A stretch of 64,000 bases of DNA. Source: Neisseria canis (lineage in GTDB: Bacteria; Pseudomonadota; Gammaproteobacteria; Burkholderiales; Neisseriaceae). The stretch covers positions 620,001 through 684,000 of the forward strand of contig NZ_LR134313.1 of the NCBI RefSeq assembly GCF_900636765.1, read 5' to 3'. Shown here one piece after another: positions 8,525 to 16,611 of this stretch (within the stretch, counting starts at the first letter, position 1; each line of letters begins with the position of its first letter). Under the pieces are notes generated by a model. The model worked only from the letters and a program-made list of their open reading frames with translations. It was not told where the DNA came from and did not search any database. A program made the translations under genes and the position numbers.

Positions 8525-9391
8525 ATGTGGAATACTTTAAAAAATATCGGCACCACACACCGTAAAAAGCTGTTGCTCACGTTCAGTATCGTGGCTTTGG
8601 AAAACCTGCTGTTTCTGATTTACCCCGTGTTCGGCGGTTTTGCCGTCAACGCGGTAATACAGGGCAAGGTATGGCAGGCGCTGACTTACGCGCTTTTGGT
8701 ATTGTTGATGTGGTTGGTGGGGGCGGCACGGCGCAGCGCAGATACGCGCGTGTTTGCCCGTATTTACAGCGAAATCGCCGTGCCTGTGATTGTGAAGCAG
8801 CGCATACAGGGGCAGACGCCGTCTGAAATTGCGGCGCGGGTGGCATTGTCGCGGGAATTTGTCGATTTTTTTGAAATGCATTTACCGACGGCGGTTACTT
8901 CGCTGGTGTCTGTGTTCGGCGCGGCCATTATGCTTTTGGTGCTGGAGTTTTGGGCCGGCGTGTTGAGCCTGATGATTTTGGCGGTATTTTTGATATTGCT
9001 GCCGGGTTTTTCGCGCGTGAGCGAAAAACTGTATTTCAAACTCAACAACCGCTTGGAGCGTGATGTGGATATGATTCAGTCTGCTCCCGAAATCATGCTG
9101 CACAGGCATTTCGGTTTGGTTGCCCGTTTACGCATTTTGATTTCCAACCGCGAAGCATTGGGCTATCTGTGCGTCGGCATAGCAATGGCCTTGTTGTTCG
9201 GCTTTACTTTCGTGTGGATTACCTTAAACGGTTACGGCAGCGCAGGACATATCTATTCGCTCACCACTTATTTATGGATGTTTGCCATGAGTTTGGACGA
9301 TGTGCCGAGGCTGGTAGAAAGCTATTCCAATCTGAAGGATATTGCCCGTCGCGTGGAAGTGGAAAGCATTCATTCCAAGCAGGCCGTCTGA
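8525..9391 (+). CDS. Stand-alone six-TM ABC transporter membrane domain (ABC_membrane_3-like)
   Basis: 288 aa with no ATPase domain. Hydrophobic segments lie near residues 17-45, 52-70, 118-165 and 212-260. The pattern matches the small family of proteins annotated as ABC transporter six-transmembrane domain proteins. Starts MWNTLKNIGTTHRKK, 117 bp after the SbmA-like gene. It may depend on another protein's ATPase. An in-frame GCCGTCTGAAATT encodes part of TPSEIAAR near residue 100. Function is unknown; linkage to the receptor and transporter suggests a role in the same uptake process. Confidence 0.7.
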   Translation: MWNTLKNIGTTHRKKLLLTFSIVALENLLFLIYPVFGGFAVNAVIQGKVWQALTYALLVLLMWLVGAARRSADTRVFARIYSEIAVPVIVKQRIQGQTPSEIAARVALSREFVDFFEMHLPTAVTSLVSVFGAAIMLLVLEFWAGVLSLMILAVFLILLPGFSRVSEKLYFKLNNRLERDVDMIQSAPEIMLHRHFGLVARLRILISNREALGYLCVGIAMALLFGFTFVWITLNGYGSAGHIYSLTTYLWMFAMSLDDVPRLVESYSNLKDIARRVEVESIHSKQAV

Positions 9392-9536
9392 AAAACATGC
9401 TTGTCTGAAAAAGCATTTTAAAAAACAGCACGTCCGTCATACTCGAGCTTGACCTGAGTATTTCCCGAAGTGGTTGGAATTCAAGATACTCGGGTCAAGC
9501 CCGAGTATGACGGTACGGTTACTACTGAAGTTGTTT
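9381..9536. repeat. Two-dialect DUS pair and bipartite palindromic repeat, copy B
   Basis: AG-DUS at 9381 overlaps the preceding gene's end and is followed by a one-mismatch wadDUS at 9397. Next come two palindromic blocks (9435-9460 and 9485-9513) of the ATACTCGGG/CCCGAGTAT family. The outer ends, AAAAAACAGCACG and its partner at 9520-9536, resemble those of the other copies. Confidence 0.75.
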
Positions 9537-9564
9537 GGTTACACATGGGAAAAAAGAGGCGCAT

Positions 9565-9900
9565 ATGGCATCCGGCAAAGCATATTTGGATTTTATTTTG
9601 GAACAATTATCCGACTTGGACGACATCACTTATCGAGCCATGATGGGCGAGTATATTCTCTACTATAAGCAGAAAATCGTCGGCGGCATCTACGATGACC
9701 GATTGCTGTTTAAGCCCGTTCAGTCGGCAATCGACTATATGCCGAATGCGGCCTATGAGTTGCCTTACGAAGGCGCAAAAGCAATGCTGCTTGTGAGTGA
9801 AGTGGATGACAAGGCTTTTTTAACAGGGCTGTTTGAGGCCATGTATGATGAATTGCCCCAAGCCAGCCCAAGAAAAAGTAAACCGCAAAATCAGCGATGA
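9565..9900 (+). CDS. TfoX/Sxy N-terminal-domain protein
   Basis: 111 aa from the ATG at 9565, which has AAGAGG 5 bases upstream; a frame extension to 9535 lies in repeat DNA and lacks a binding site. The sequence DDITYRAMMGEYILYYKQKIVGGIYDDRLLFKPV is the TfoX N-terminal fold (MFGxxGLY/F-type motif and D-RLxLK). The C-terminal TfoX domain of full Sxy competence regulators is absent. Stand-alone TfoX_N proteins have unclear roles. The start of the GST gene lies 13 bp after its stop, so they are probably co-transcribed. Confidence 0.85.
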   Translation: MASGKAYLDFILEQLSDLDDITYRAMMGEYILYYKQKIVGGIYDDRLLFKPVQSAIDYMPNAAYELPYEGAKAMLLVSEVDDKAFLTGLFEAMYDELPQASPRKSKPQNQR

Positions 9901-9913
9901 AAGGAAGTCCGCT

Positions 9914-10579
9914 ATGATTACCCTATACGCACTCAAACAATCGCGAGCCTACCGCATCGCATGGCTGCTCGAACTGCTCGGCTTGGAGTACCGCGCGGAA
10001 GTGATAGCACGCGATGGCGAAACCTCGCTTGCGCCCGACGGCCTGCGCCGTGTCCACCCGCTGGGCAAATCGCCCCTGATAGACGACAACGGCTTGGTGC
10101 TGGCCGAAAGCGGCGCGATTGTCGAATACCTGATCACACGCTACGGGCAGGAAACGGGATTGAGGCCGTCTGAAAACAGCGCAGCTTATCCCGAATATCT
10201 GTTTTGGCTGCATTATGCCGAAGGTTCGCTGATGCCGCCGCTGGTGATGTCGCTGGTGTTCCGCAAAATCGAAACGCGCAAAATGCCGTTTTTCGCCAAA
10301 CCCGTTGCCCGCAAGATTACCGACGGCGTGCGCGCATCGTTTTTGAATCCGCAGCTCAAACTGCATCTGGAATTTGTTGAAAACAAGCTAAAAGGCCGCA
10401 CTTGGCTGCTGGGCGGAGAAATCAGCGGTGCCGACATCATGATGGGTTTCCCCTTGCAGGCAGCCGTGTCGCGGACCCCGCAGAACCTGCCGAATATCTC
10501 CGCCTATGTGCGCCGCATTGAAAACGACCCCGCCTACCAACTGGCGCAAGAACGCATCGGGAAACTGGAATTGCTGTGA
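9914..10579 (+). CDS. Glutathione S-transferase family protein
   Basis: 221 aa from the ATG at 9914, with GAAAGGAAG upstream. The thioredoxin-like N-terminal domain starts MITLYALKQSRAYRIAWLLELLGLEY and includes the cis-Pro/ESGAI glutathione-binding block (GKSPLIDDNGLVLAESGAI, residues about 52-70). The helical C-terminal domain has the GADIMMGF motif common in GSTs. It conjugates or reduces with glutathione; the substrate is unknown. An in-frame AG-DUS near 10163 encodes RPSEN in the linker between the two domains. Confidence 0.88.
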   Translation: MITLYALKQSRAYRIAWLLELLGLEYRAEVIARDGETSLAPDGLRRVHPLGKSPLIDDNGLVLAESGAIVEYLITRYGQETGLRPSENSAAYPEYLFWLHYAEGSLMPPLVMSLVFRKIETRKMPFFAKPVARKITDGVRASFLNPQLKLHLEFVENKLKGRTWLLGGEISGADIMMGFPLQAAVSRTPQNLPNISAYVRRIENDPAYQLAQERIGKLELL

Positions 10580-10669
10580 TGCCGTGCCTGTTTGAAAACT
10601 TTTGTGCGTAGGGCGGGCATCTCGCTTGCTGTGGAGCAGCTAACATAAATTTGACGTGCATTGAGCAGA

Positions 10670-10774
10670 TATAGTCAATCAACACATTTTTAATGCAAGA
10701 CAGCAAGCCGTAGACAGTGCAGATAGTACGGCGAGGCGCAGCAACGCCGTAGTAGAAATTAAGTTGGTTGACAT
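10670..10774. mobile_element. Correia-type miniature element (CREE) 3
   Basis: Left end TATAGTCAATCAACACATTTTT; core with GACAGTGCAGATAGTACGG and GCAACGCCGTAGTAGAA; right end AAGTTGGTTGACATA. Orientation is opposite to copies 1 and 2. A second end-like TGAATTGACTATAT follows at 10790-10803. The remaining part of 10580-10888 has half of a GTAGGGCGGGCAT repeat (10606) and no gene. Confidence 0.85.
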
Positions 10775-10832
10775 ACTGATGTTGTGTAATTGAATTGACT
10801 ATATGCTTTATTGGATGGAAGTAACGGAGAGC

Positions 10833-10877
10833 AAGGCCGTCTGAAAATCTTTTGAATGGGTTTTCAGACGGCCTTTG
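10833..10877. terminator. AG-DUS inverted-repeat terminator of hsdR
   Basis: AAGGCCGTCTGAAAA and its complement with a 14-base loop, located directly after the minus-strand hsdR stop. AG dialect, unlike most gene-end hairpins to the right of 36 kb. Confidence 0.75.
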
Positions 10878-10888
10878 TTTGCAGGTAC

Positions 10889-13800
10889 TTAGGCGGTAAT
10901 CAGTTCCCTTAAAAACGTATCAATCTGCTTGTTCAGAAAAATCAGGCGGTCTACTTTGAAATACGCCTTGGCTTTTTCTTTGTCCACGGTGGCTTTTAAG
11001 GCGTTCAGTTTGGCTAGGTCTATGCTATCGCGGTTGTATTTTCGGGCGAGCATCTCGCGCAGCAGGCTGCCGTTCAGCCCCAAATCGTCAATCACTTTCT
11101 GTATTTTCTGTTCGGCCTCGGTGTGTTTGCGGGCGGTGATGTAGTCGCTCAAGGTTAGGGCGGGGTCGAGGGTGATGTCGCCCGATTGTACGTCGTGCAA
11201 AAACTGTTCGGCGATGCGCTGGTCTTCTTTGGACAAGGTGGCAAATGCGTGGTGCAGCTCTTCAAACGCCGCCGTTTTTTCCGTATCGCCGATGGCTTTG
11301 AGCCATTTTTCAAAACGGGCGTTCATGTAGTTTTGATCGATTTTATCGGTTTCGATTTCGTTGATGTGCGACTGCAAATCAAAAGGTACGCTGTCATCGC
11401 CGCTGCCCGTGCCGCTGCTTTCGGCAAACAAATCCTTGTAACGCGCCAGCAGCTTGTCGTAGGTTTGTCGGTCGAAATCCAGCGTGGCGGTAATCACGCT
11501 GCCGTTTTCCTGCATCACGTCGTAGCTTTGCTTTTCCCACACAAATCCCAACAGGCGTGCTGATTGCAGGTGGTTGTTGAGTTGGTTGAAGTCCTTCACA
11601 AATTTGGCGCATGCGGTGGCATCGTCGGGATTTTGGGCAAAATCCGCCTGCCCTGCGTGTTTGAAAATCGCGGCAATATCGGCAAAGCAGTCGTTCATTT
11701 TGTTGATGACTTGATCGAGATTGTCCACAAACAGCCCCAGCGGGCGGTCGCCAGAATAAAGTTTGACCGCCTGCTCGATGTTTTTGTGCATGGTGTGCGG
11801 TTTGCGGTAGTAGCGGATTAAGCCGAACGGCTTGTCGGTGTTGTCGCACAGGCGGTTAGTGCGCGAAAAGGCTTGAATCAGGTTGGCGTACTCCAAGAGC
11901 TTGTCCAAATACAGCGTATTGACCCATTTGCTGTCGAAGCCGGTGAGCATTTGATCGACCACAATCAGCAAATCCAGTTGCTCGGCAGGCTGCACCCGTT
12001 TGTAGGCTTTGATGTGGGCGAGGCGGTCGGACAAATCGGCTTTGAATTTACCGTAATCGGCATAGCCGAAATGCGTACCGAATCGGGTGTTGTAATCGCT
12101 TAGAATTTCGGCAATCCACGCTTCTTTGTCGCTGCCTTGTCCGTCGTTGGCAATACTCGGATCAAACAGTGCGGTAAGCTTCAGCCCCGTATTTCTGGCT
12201 TTGATTAAGCGGTAATACTGCACCGCTTCGGGGATGGAACTCGTGGCAAAAATGGCGTGGTATTTGCCGCCTTGGCTTAGCCGCTGCCAGTTGCCCAGCA
12301 GGTCGTCAATCACGGCATTCACATGCTCCGCCACTTGATATTGCGCGTTCGGCACATGTTCTTCAATCTCCACCATATCCACGTCGTTCATAAAGCGGTT
12401 ATAGATTTTCTTTTTCTTTTCATCGGTAAATACTTCAAGTTCATCTTTCGCCTTGGCTTCCTGCAAGGCCACGGCGCGGCGCAAATCGCTGTCTTTGAAG
12501 GTGCTGATGTGAAAGGGGTGAAAGCCCAGCACATTGCCGTCACGAATGCCGTCGGCAATCGAATAGCGGTGCAGCTCTTTGCCGAAAATTGTGGCAGTCG
12601 TCGCGTCTTTTTTTGCGTTTTCGTCTTCAATCGGCGTACCGGTAAAGCCGAAGAAAATGGCGTGGGGAAAGGTGTACTTGATGGAAATCAGCATCTCGCC
12701 GAAAGTGGTGCGGTGCGCTTCGTCAATCACAAACACCAGCCGCTTTTCGGCAATTTGGGCAATATCCGCTTCGTTTATGTCATCTTCTGGTTTGATATTG
12801 CTCATTTTTTTGATGGACGTTACGATCAGGCCGTCGCGGTCGGCATCGCTTTTGAGCTTGGCGAGCAATACACCGGTATTTTCTGTTGCCTGCACATCGC
12901 CCTTATTGTCGGCAAAGTTTTGATACTCCTCCAGCGACTGCTTGCCCAGCTCGATGCGGTCGAGTAGAAACACCACCTTATCGGCATCTTTGCGGCGGCT
13001 GATGAGCTGCGCCGCCTTAAAGCTCGACATGGTTTTGCCCGAGCCTGTGGTGTGCCAGATATAGCCGCCGCGCTGATTGCCCGCTCCCCAATGGGTGCTT
13101 GCCACCGTATCGGCGATTTTGTTTACCGCGTAATACTGATAGCTGCGCAGCACTTTGAGCTGTTCGTCTTTGGCATCGGCAATGGTGTAATCGCCGATAA
13201 ACTGATGCGCCATCGGAATGGAAAGAAAATGCGTCGTCACCTTATCCCACTCTTCAATATATTCATTATTGAAATCCGCCCAGCGGAAATAAAACGCCGG
13301 ATTCAACGCCCCGCTGGTATTGGCAAAATAGCGGCACTCCTCGGGTGACATCGCCACAAAAATCTGCACCAAGCTGAAAATCCCCGAAAATGCCCCCGCC
13401 TTGTGGTAACGCTCGATCTGATTCGTGGCCTGGCTGACAGGCACGCCCGATCGTTTCAATTCGATATGGAACATCGGCATACCGTTGATTAACAGCATCA
13501 CATCGCCGCGCTGTTTGGGGTATAAATCCGAACGCGCCGCAAACTGCGGCTGGCGGGCGATTTGGTAGCGGCTTTTGCCTGCCGAAATCTCTTCGCGGTC
13601 GAAAATATCCAGCGACACTTCCTTGCCGAAATGGCGGCTTTCGGGGTGTTCGCGTTTGATGGCGACGGTTTTGCCGTTGATAAAACCATTGAGCGCATAA
13701 GGTGTTTTCAGCGTTTGCACCTGTTCCAGAATCTGATCCATTTCGCTGCGCAACAGCGGCACATCAAGCCTGTCGATATGCTTGTTGGTCTTATCCAAAT

Positions 13801-13921
13801 GTGCCTGCCAGTTGGTAATCAAATCTTCTTCGGTGGGATGGTTTAACGCCTCCGCCTCCCAACCCTTGGTGGAAAGCAGTTTGATTAAAGCGTTTTCAAA
13901 ATCGGATTCTTTGTTGAACAT
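10889..13921 (-). CDS. hsdR: Type I restriction enzyme, R subunit (motor and nuclease)
   Basis: 1010 aa. The N-terminal nuclease domain contains RGDVMLLINGMPMFHIELKRSG around residues 138-160, a PD-(D/E)xK site with the D...ExK residues. The SF2 helicase part has Walker A TTGSGKT near residue 292, the VFVIDEAHRT box near 397 and FFGFTGTPI following it. The C-terminal region is helical. It translocates DNA and cuts unmethylated DNA when bound to HsdM2HsdS. It is the last gene of the hsdM-hsdS-fic-hsdR order on the minus strand and is separated from fic by about 50 bp holding an AG-DUS. Appears intact. Confidence 0.95.
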   Translation of the reverse strand: MFNKESDFENALIKLLSTKGWEAEALNHPTEEDLITNWQAHLDKTNKHIDRLDVPLLRSEMDQILEQVQTLKTPYALNGFINGKTVAIKREHPESRHFGKEVSLDIFDREEISAGKSRYQIARQPQFAARSDLYPKQRGDVMLLINGMPMFHIELKRSGVPVSQATNQIERYHKAGAFSGIFSLVQIFVAMSPEECRYFANTSGALNPAFYFRWADFNNEYIEEWDKVTTHFLSIPMAHQFIGDYTIADAKDEQLKVLRSYQYYAVNKIADTVASTHWGAGNQRGGYIWHTTGSGKTMSSFKAAQLISRRKDADKVVFLLDRIELGKQSLEEYQNFADNKGDVQATENTGVLLAKLKSDADRDGLIVTSIKKMSNIKPEDDINEADIAQIAEKRLVFVIDEAHRTTFGEMLISIKYTFPHAIFFGFTGTPIEDENAKKDATTATIFGKELHRYSIADGIRDGNVLGFHPFHISTFKDSDLRRAVALQEAKAKDELEVFTDEKKKKIYNRFMNDVDMVEIEEHVPNAQYQVAEHVNAVIDDLLGNWQRLSQGGKYHAIFATSSIPEAVQYYRLIKARNTGLKLTALFDPSIANDGQGSDKEAWIAEILSDYNTRFGTHFGYADYGKFKADLSDRLAHIKAYKRVQPAEQLDLLIVVDQMLTGFDSKWVNTLYLDKLLEYANLIQAFSRTNRLCDNTDKPFGLIRYYRKPHTMHKNIEQAVKLYSGDRPLGLFVDNLDQVINKMNDCFADIAAIFKHAGQADFAQNPDDATACAKFVKDFNQLNNHLQSARLLGFVWEKQSYDVMQENGSVITATLDFDRQTYDKLLARYKDLFAESSGTGSGDDSVPFDLQSHINEIETDKIDQNYMNARFEKWLKAIGDTEKTAAFEELHHAFATLSKEDQRIAEQFLHDVQSGDITLDPALTLSDYITARKHTEAEQKIQKVIDDLGLNGSLLREMLARKYNRDSIDLAKLNALKATVDKEKAKAYFKVDRLIFLNKQIDTFLRELITA

Positions 13922-13970
13922 GGTGCGTTTCTCTTGTTTTTAGATTTTTTTCAGACGGCCTTATCGGGCA

Positions 13971-15095
13971 TTAAACCCGAACCAACTCCATCATCTGCTC
14001 AAATGAATACAATGCCGATTTACGTCCGCCGGCCTCTTCTTTTAGCGATAAAATGCCTTTATTTAACAATAACTTGGTAAATCGGTTTGCCGTGGCCGGC
14101 GGAATGCCTGCAAAGTCGGACAAACGGCTGTTGCGGAAAACAGGATAAGTAAACACAAAATCCAGCACGGCAAGCGAGTGCTTGGAAGAAAGTGTTTCGG
14201 CAAAAACAGATTTCATTTCCTCATAAAGCGAATGAATGTTTTGGGCAATTTCAAGATTGTGCACTGCCTGCCAATAAACCGCCTCCAAGAAAAATCTGCA
14301 CCATTCGTTCCAATCGCCCGTGTCGGAAACCCCGCGCATCAATTCGATATAGCGTTCTTTATGTTCCTCAAAATAGCCGCTGATATAAAAATGCGGCGCA
14401 CTGATGGCATCTGCCTGCCAAAGCATCAAGGTAATCAACATTCTGCCGATGCGTCCGTTGCCGTCTTGAAACGGGTGGAGCGCTTCAAATTCAAGATGGG
14501 AAACCGCCGTTTTCGCCAAAATCGGCGCAGGGTCGTGATGAATGTAATCAAATAACGCATCCAAGCCTTCATCTAATTTTTCAGGGCTGATCGGCACAAA
14601 GAGAATGGCTTTTTTCCCCTTGTCCGCCAAATAATTCTGCTCGTGCTTGAACGTTCCCGGCGATTTATTGGCACCGCGCCCGTAAGACAAAAGCTGCTGG
14701 TGCATGGTTTTCAATAAAAACTTGCCGAGCGTATAGCCGCCTTCCAAGGCATTTTGCGCATTTTTTAAAGCCCGTTGGTACAGCACGGTTTCCACAATAT
14801 CCGAACGCACTTCGGCAGAATGGCTGCCGTCGCCGAAATCCGCCTCATACTGCATAATCTCGTCCATCGTGCTGATGGTGCCTTCCATACGCGAAGAAAT
14901 CACTGCTTCCTGATTGCGCAGCGGAGCCAGCAAAATTTCACTGTTGTGCATATTTTTCAGCATCTGGTCGTAACGCGCCAAAGCATCGGTTGCCTTGAGC
15001 AGTCCTGCCATCAGCAGGGGATAATCCAGCGTTTGAGGTGGAAATCGGTTGTAGTGATACCCAACGGCATCATCAAAATTAAGCAGTTGCTTCAA
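13971..15095 (-). CDS. Fic domain AMP-transferase-type protein in the hsd locus
   Basis: 374 aa. The start is a TTG at 15095, with AAAGGGGAA upstream; no in-frame ATG is suitable. An N-terminal Fic_N-like region includes SSRMEGT near residue 67, matching the inhibitory (S/T)xxxE(G/N) helix of class II Fic proteins. The catalytic loop HPFQDGNGRIGRML lies near residue 208 and is complete. The C-terminal 80 residues (VLDFVFTYPVFRNSRLSDFAG) look like a winged helix. Fic enzymes AMPylate target hydroxyls. Fic genes inside type I R-M operons are known, but their role is not clear. Three palindromes lie directly upstream (15131-15240), suggesting self-regulation through the winged helix. Confidence 0.9.
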   Translation of the reverse strand: MKQLLNFDDAVGYHYNRFPPQTLDYPLLMAGLLKATDALARYDQMLKNMHNSEILLAPLRNQEAVISSRMEGTISTMDEIMQYEADFGDGSHSAEVRSDIVETVLYQRALKNAQNALEGGYTLGKFLLKTMHQQLLSYGRGANKSPGTFKHEQNYLADKGKKAILFVPISPEKLDEGLDALFDYIHHDPAPILAKTAVSHLEFEALHPFQDGNGRIGRMLITLMLWQADAISAPHFYISGYFEEHKERYIELMRGVSDTGDWNEWCRFFLEAVYWQAVHNLEIAQNIHSLYEEMKSVFAETLSSKHSLAVLDFVFTYPVFRNSRLSDFAGIPPATANRFTKLLLNKGILSLKEEAGGRKSALYSFEQMMELVRV

Positions 15096-15130
15096 TAGCT
15101 TCCCCTTTGTTAATCAAAAAATAAGAATTT

Positions 15131-15240
15131 TGAGCGACAAGTCGTATTGTCGCTCATCAATGATTGACAAGCAAGTTTGTCAATCAAAAAGAACGAAAAA
15201 TGATTGGCAAAATAGTTTGTCGCTCACAAATGAGCGACAA
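15131..15240. promoter_or_regulatory. Array of palindromic operator-like sites before fic
   Basis: Site 1 at 15131-15156 is TGAGCGACAA-N6-TTGTCGCTCA. Site 2 at 15161-15186 is TGATTGACAA-N6-TTGTCAATCA. Site 3 at 15201-15226 pairs TGATTGGCAA with TTGTCGCTCA. A further TGAGCGACAA at 15231-15240 makes a second palindrome with the end of site 3. All arms are 10 bp. Sites start at 30, 40 and 30 bp intervals. They overlap the only place a fic promoter can be. Confidence 0.75.
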
Positions 15241-15285
15241 ACCGGCAGGCATATCGGTTTTTCAGACGGCCTTTGCCGTCAAACA

Positions 15286-15350
15286 ACTATGACCTACCGT
15301 GCTTTACTATGCCTTACTACCCACTACTGCCAACCACTACCAAGCACTAG
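15286..15350. repeat. Decamer-phased ACTA array between hsdS and fic
   Basis: ACTAT, ACCGT, ACTAT, ACTAC, ACTGC, ACTAC and ACTAG begin at 15286, 15296, 15306, 15316, 15326, 15336 and 15346, exactly 10 bp apart. The bases between vary. No reading frame explains it. It is flanked by AG-DUS copies near 15260 and 15379 and a relic CAGACAGCC at 15362. Confidence 0.65.
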
Positions 15351-15390
15351 AAACCCGCTTTCAGACAGCCCTTTGTTTTTCAGACGGCCT

Positions 15391-16608
15391 TTACACCAGC
15401 ATGGCGGCGAGCAGGGCTTTTTTCAGACGGCCGAGTTTTTCGGTTTCCAAAGCGTACAGAGCGATGGTGTTATCCAGTTGGCGGAAGAAGTTGCCGATGG
15501 CGGTTTGTTCTTCGGGGCTTGGGAAAGAAATTTCAATTTTTTTCACAATTTCTCCCGACAAATTTCCTTGCCCGCCCTGCAAGTACAGATTAACGATATT
15601 CTCTTTGTTGGCTTTCAGCCATTGAGAGATAAATTCAGCATCATAATTTTCGCTGGGGATGATTGCCAAAATAGCCTGATTTATCGCTCCGTCCATTTGG
15701 CTTCTTCCAACTTCTCCGCTTGTTGCACCATAAAGGGCATACAAAATATCGCCTTTTTTCACTAATTTTGCAGATGAGTTTTCCAAGCCGATTTGGGTTA
15801 AAAACAGTTCGGTTTTTGAACTGTGAATTTCGCCTGAGCGAATAAAAGGAATATTGCCGCCATAAAATTTATTATTTCCAATACTGGGTGTTCCGCCTGA
15901 GTAAGAAAAAGCAATTTCCCCCAACGTTTTCCTTTCCCATTCCCCCGTAAAGCCTTTAAATCGGATTTTAGGGGTGGTTTCGCCTACGGCAGGGAACATT
16001 TTTGTCAGCATGGCTTTTTTAAGTTGGCGGCTTTTTTCCCACAAGGCACGGCTTTGGGTGATACGGTGGTCGAGCTCACGGAAAAAGTTGCCGAGTTGGG
16101 CTTGTTCGGGGAGTTGGGGAATAAAAAGTTCAGCTTTTAATAGCTTATTTTTTGATACCTCCAAAAACGTTGAACCAGACGCATTTTTCAGTGCATATTC
16201 CTTGATTTTAAATCCCATTGAGTAGAGAAAATAAATATCCAGTTCTTTGCCAACGACAAAAGATTGAAATCCTTGATTAGTTGATCCTGCTTTAGTAAGG
16301 ATTGCCATATCGCCAATACTTGCCCTTGACGTAAAAAGTACCGTTTTATTTTCAGGTAGCATTTTTGCCGAACTTTTCTGCAATCCTTGCGATGTAATTT
16401 TTTTTACGCTTCCGTTTGCATAAATATGCTCGCCAATTTCGGTTGGTGAGTACCAATCAATATCTCCGTTCCAGTATGCTGGATTTGTGGTATCAGGCGT
16501 TCCACCGCCAATAATTTCCACTATCTCACCGAGCGTTTTCTTTTCCCAAGCTCCACCAAAGCCTTTAAACCGCAGGCTTGGGGCGGTTTGTTTGTGCCGT
16601 GTCGTCAT
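15391..16608 (-). CDS. hsdS: Type I restriction-modification specificity subunit
   Basis: 405 aa with two similar halves. Each begins with the same type of block: LRFKGFGGAWEKKTLGEI near residue 12 and IRFKGFTGEWERKTLGEI near residue 214. Each target-recognition domain is followed by a helical spacer (FFRELDHRITQSRALWEKSRQLKKAM; FFRQLDNTIALYALETEKLGRLKKAL). The two domains recognise the two halves of a bipartite DNA target. The start lies 3 bp after the hsdM stop, so translation is coupled. No homopolymer or tandem repeat that would suggest phase variation is evident. The 3' end carries an in-frame AG-DUS. Confidence 0.95.
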   Translation of the reverse strand: MTTRHKQTAPSLRFKGFGGAWEKKTLGEIVEIIGGGTPDTTNPAYWNGDIDWYSPTEIGEHIYANGSVKKITSQGLQKSSAKMLPENKTVLFTSRASIGDMAILTKAGSTNQGFQSFVVGKELDIYFLYSMGFKIKEYALKNASGSTFLEVSKNKLLKAELFIPQLPEQAQLGNFFRELDHRITQSRALWEKSRQLKKAMLTKMFPAVGETTPKIRFKGFTGEWERKTLGEIAFSYSGGTPSIGNNKFYGGNIPFIRSGEIHSSKTELFLTQIGLENSSAKLVKKGDILYALYGATSGEVGRSQMDGAINQAILAIIPSENYDAEFISQWLKANKENIVNLYLQGGQGNLSGEIVKKIEISFPSPEEQTAIGNFFRQLDNTIALYALETEKLGRLKKALLAAMLV

Positions 16609-16611
16609 TGC

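Noticed and set aside
15131..15240. CRISPR array
   Set aside because: Repeats are short inverted pairs with 4-6 base loops and no unique spacers of 30 bp or so; no cas genes in the window.
15130..15765. Plus-strand frame through the palindrome array into hsdS
   Set aside because: It crosses operator-like repeats and the antisense of hsdS; no coding signal.
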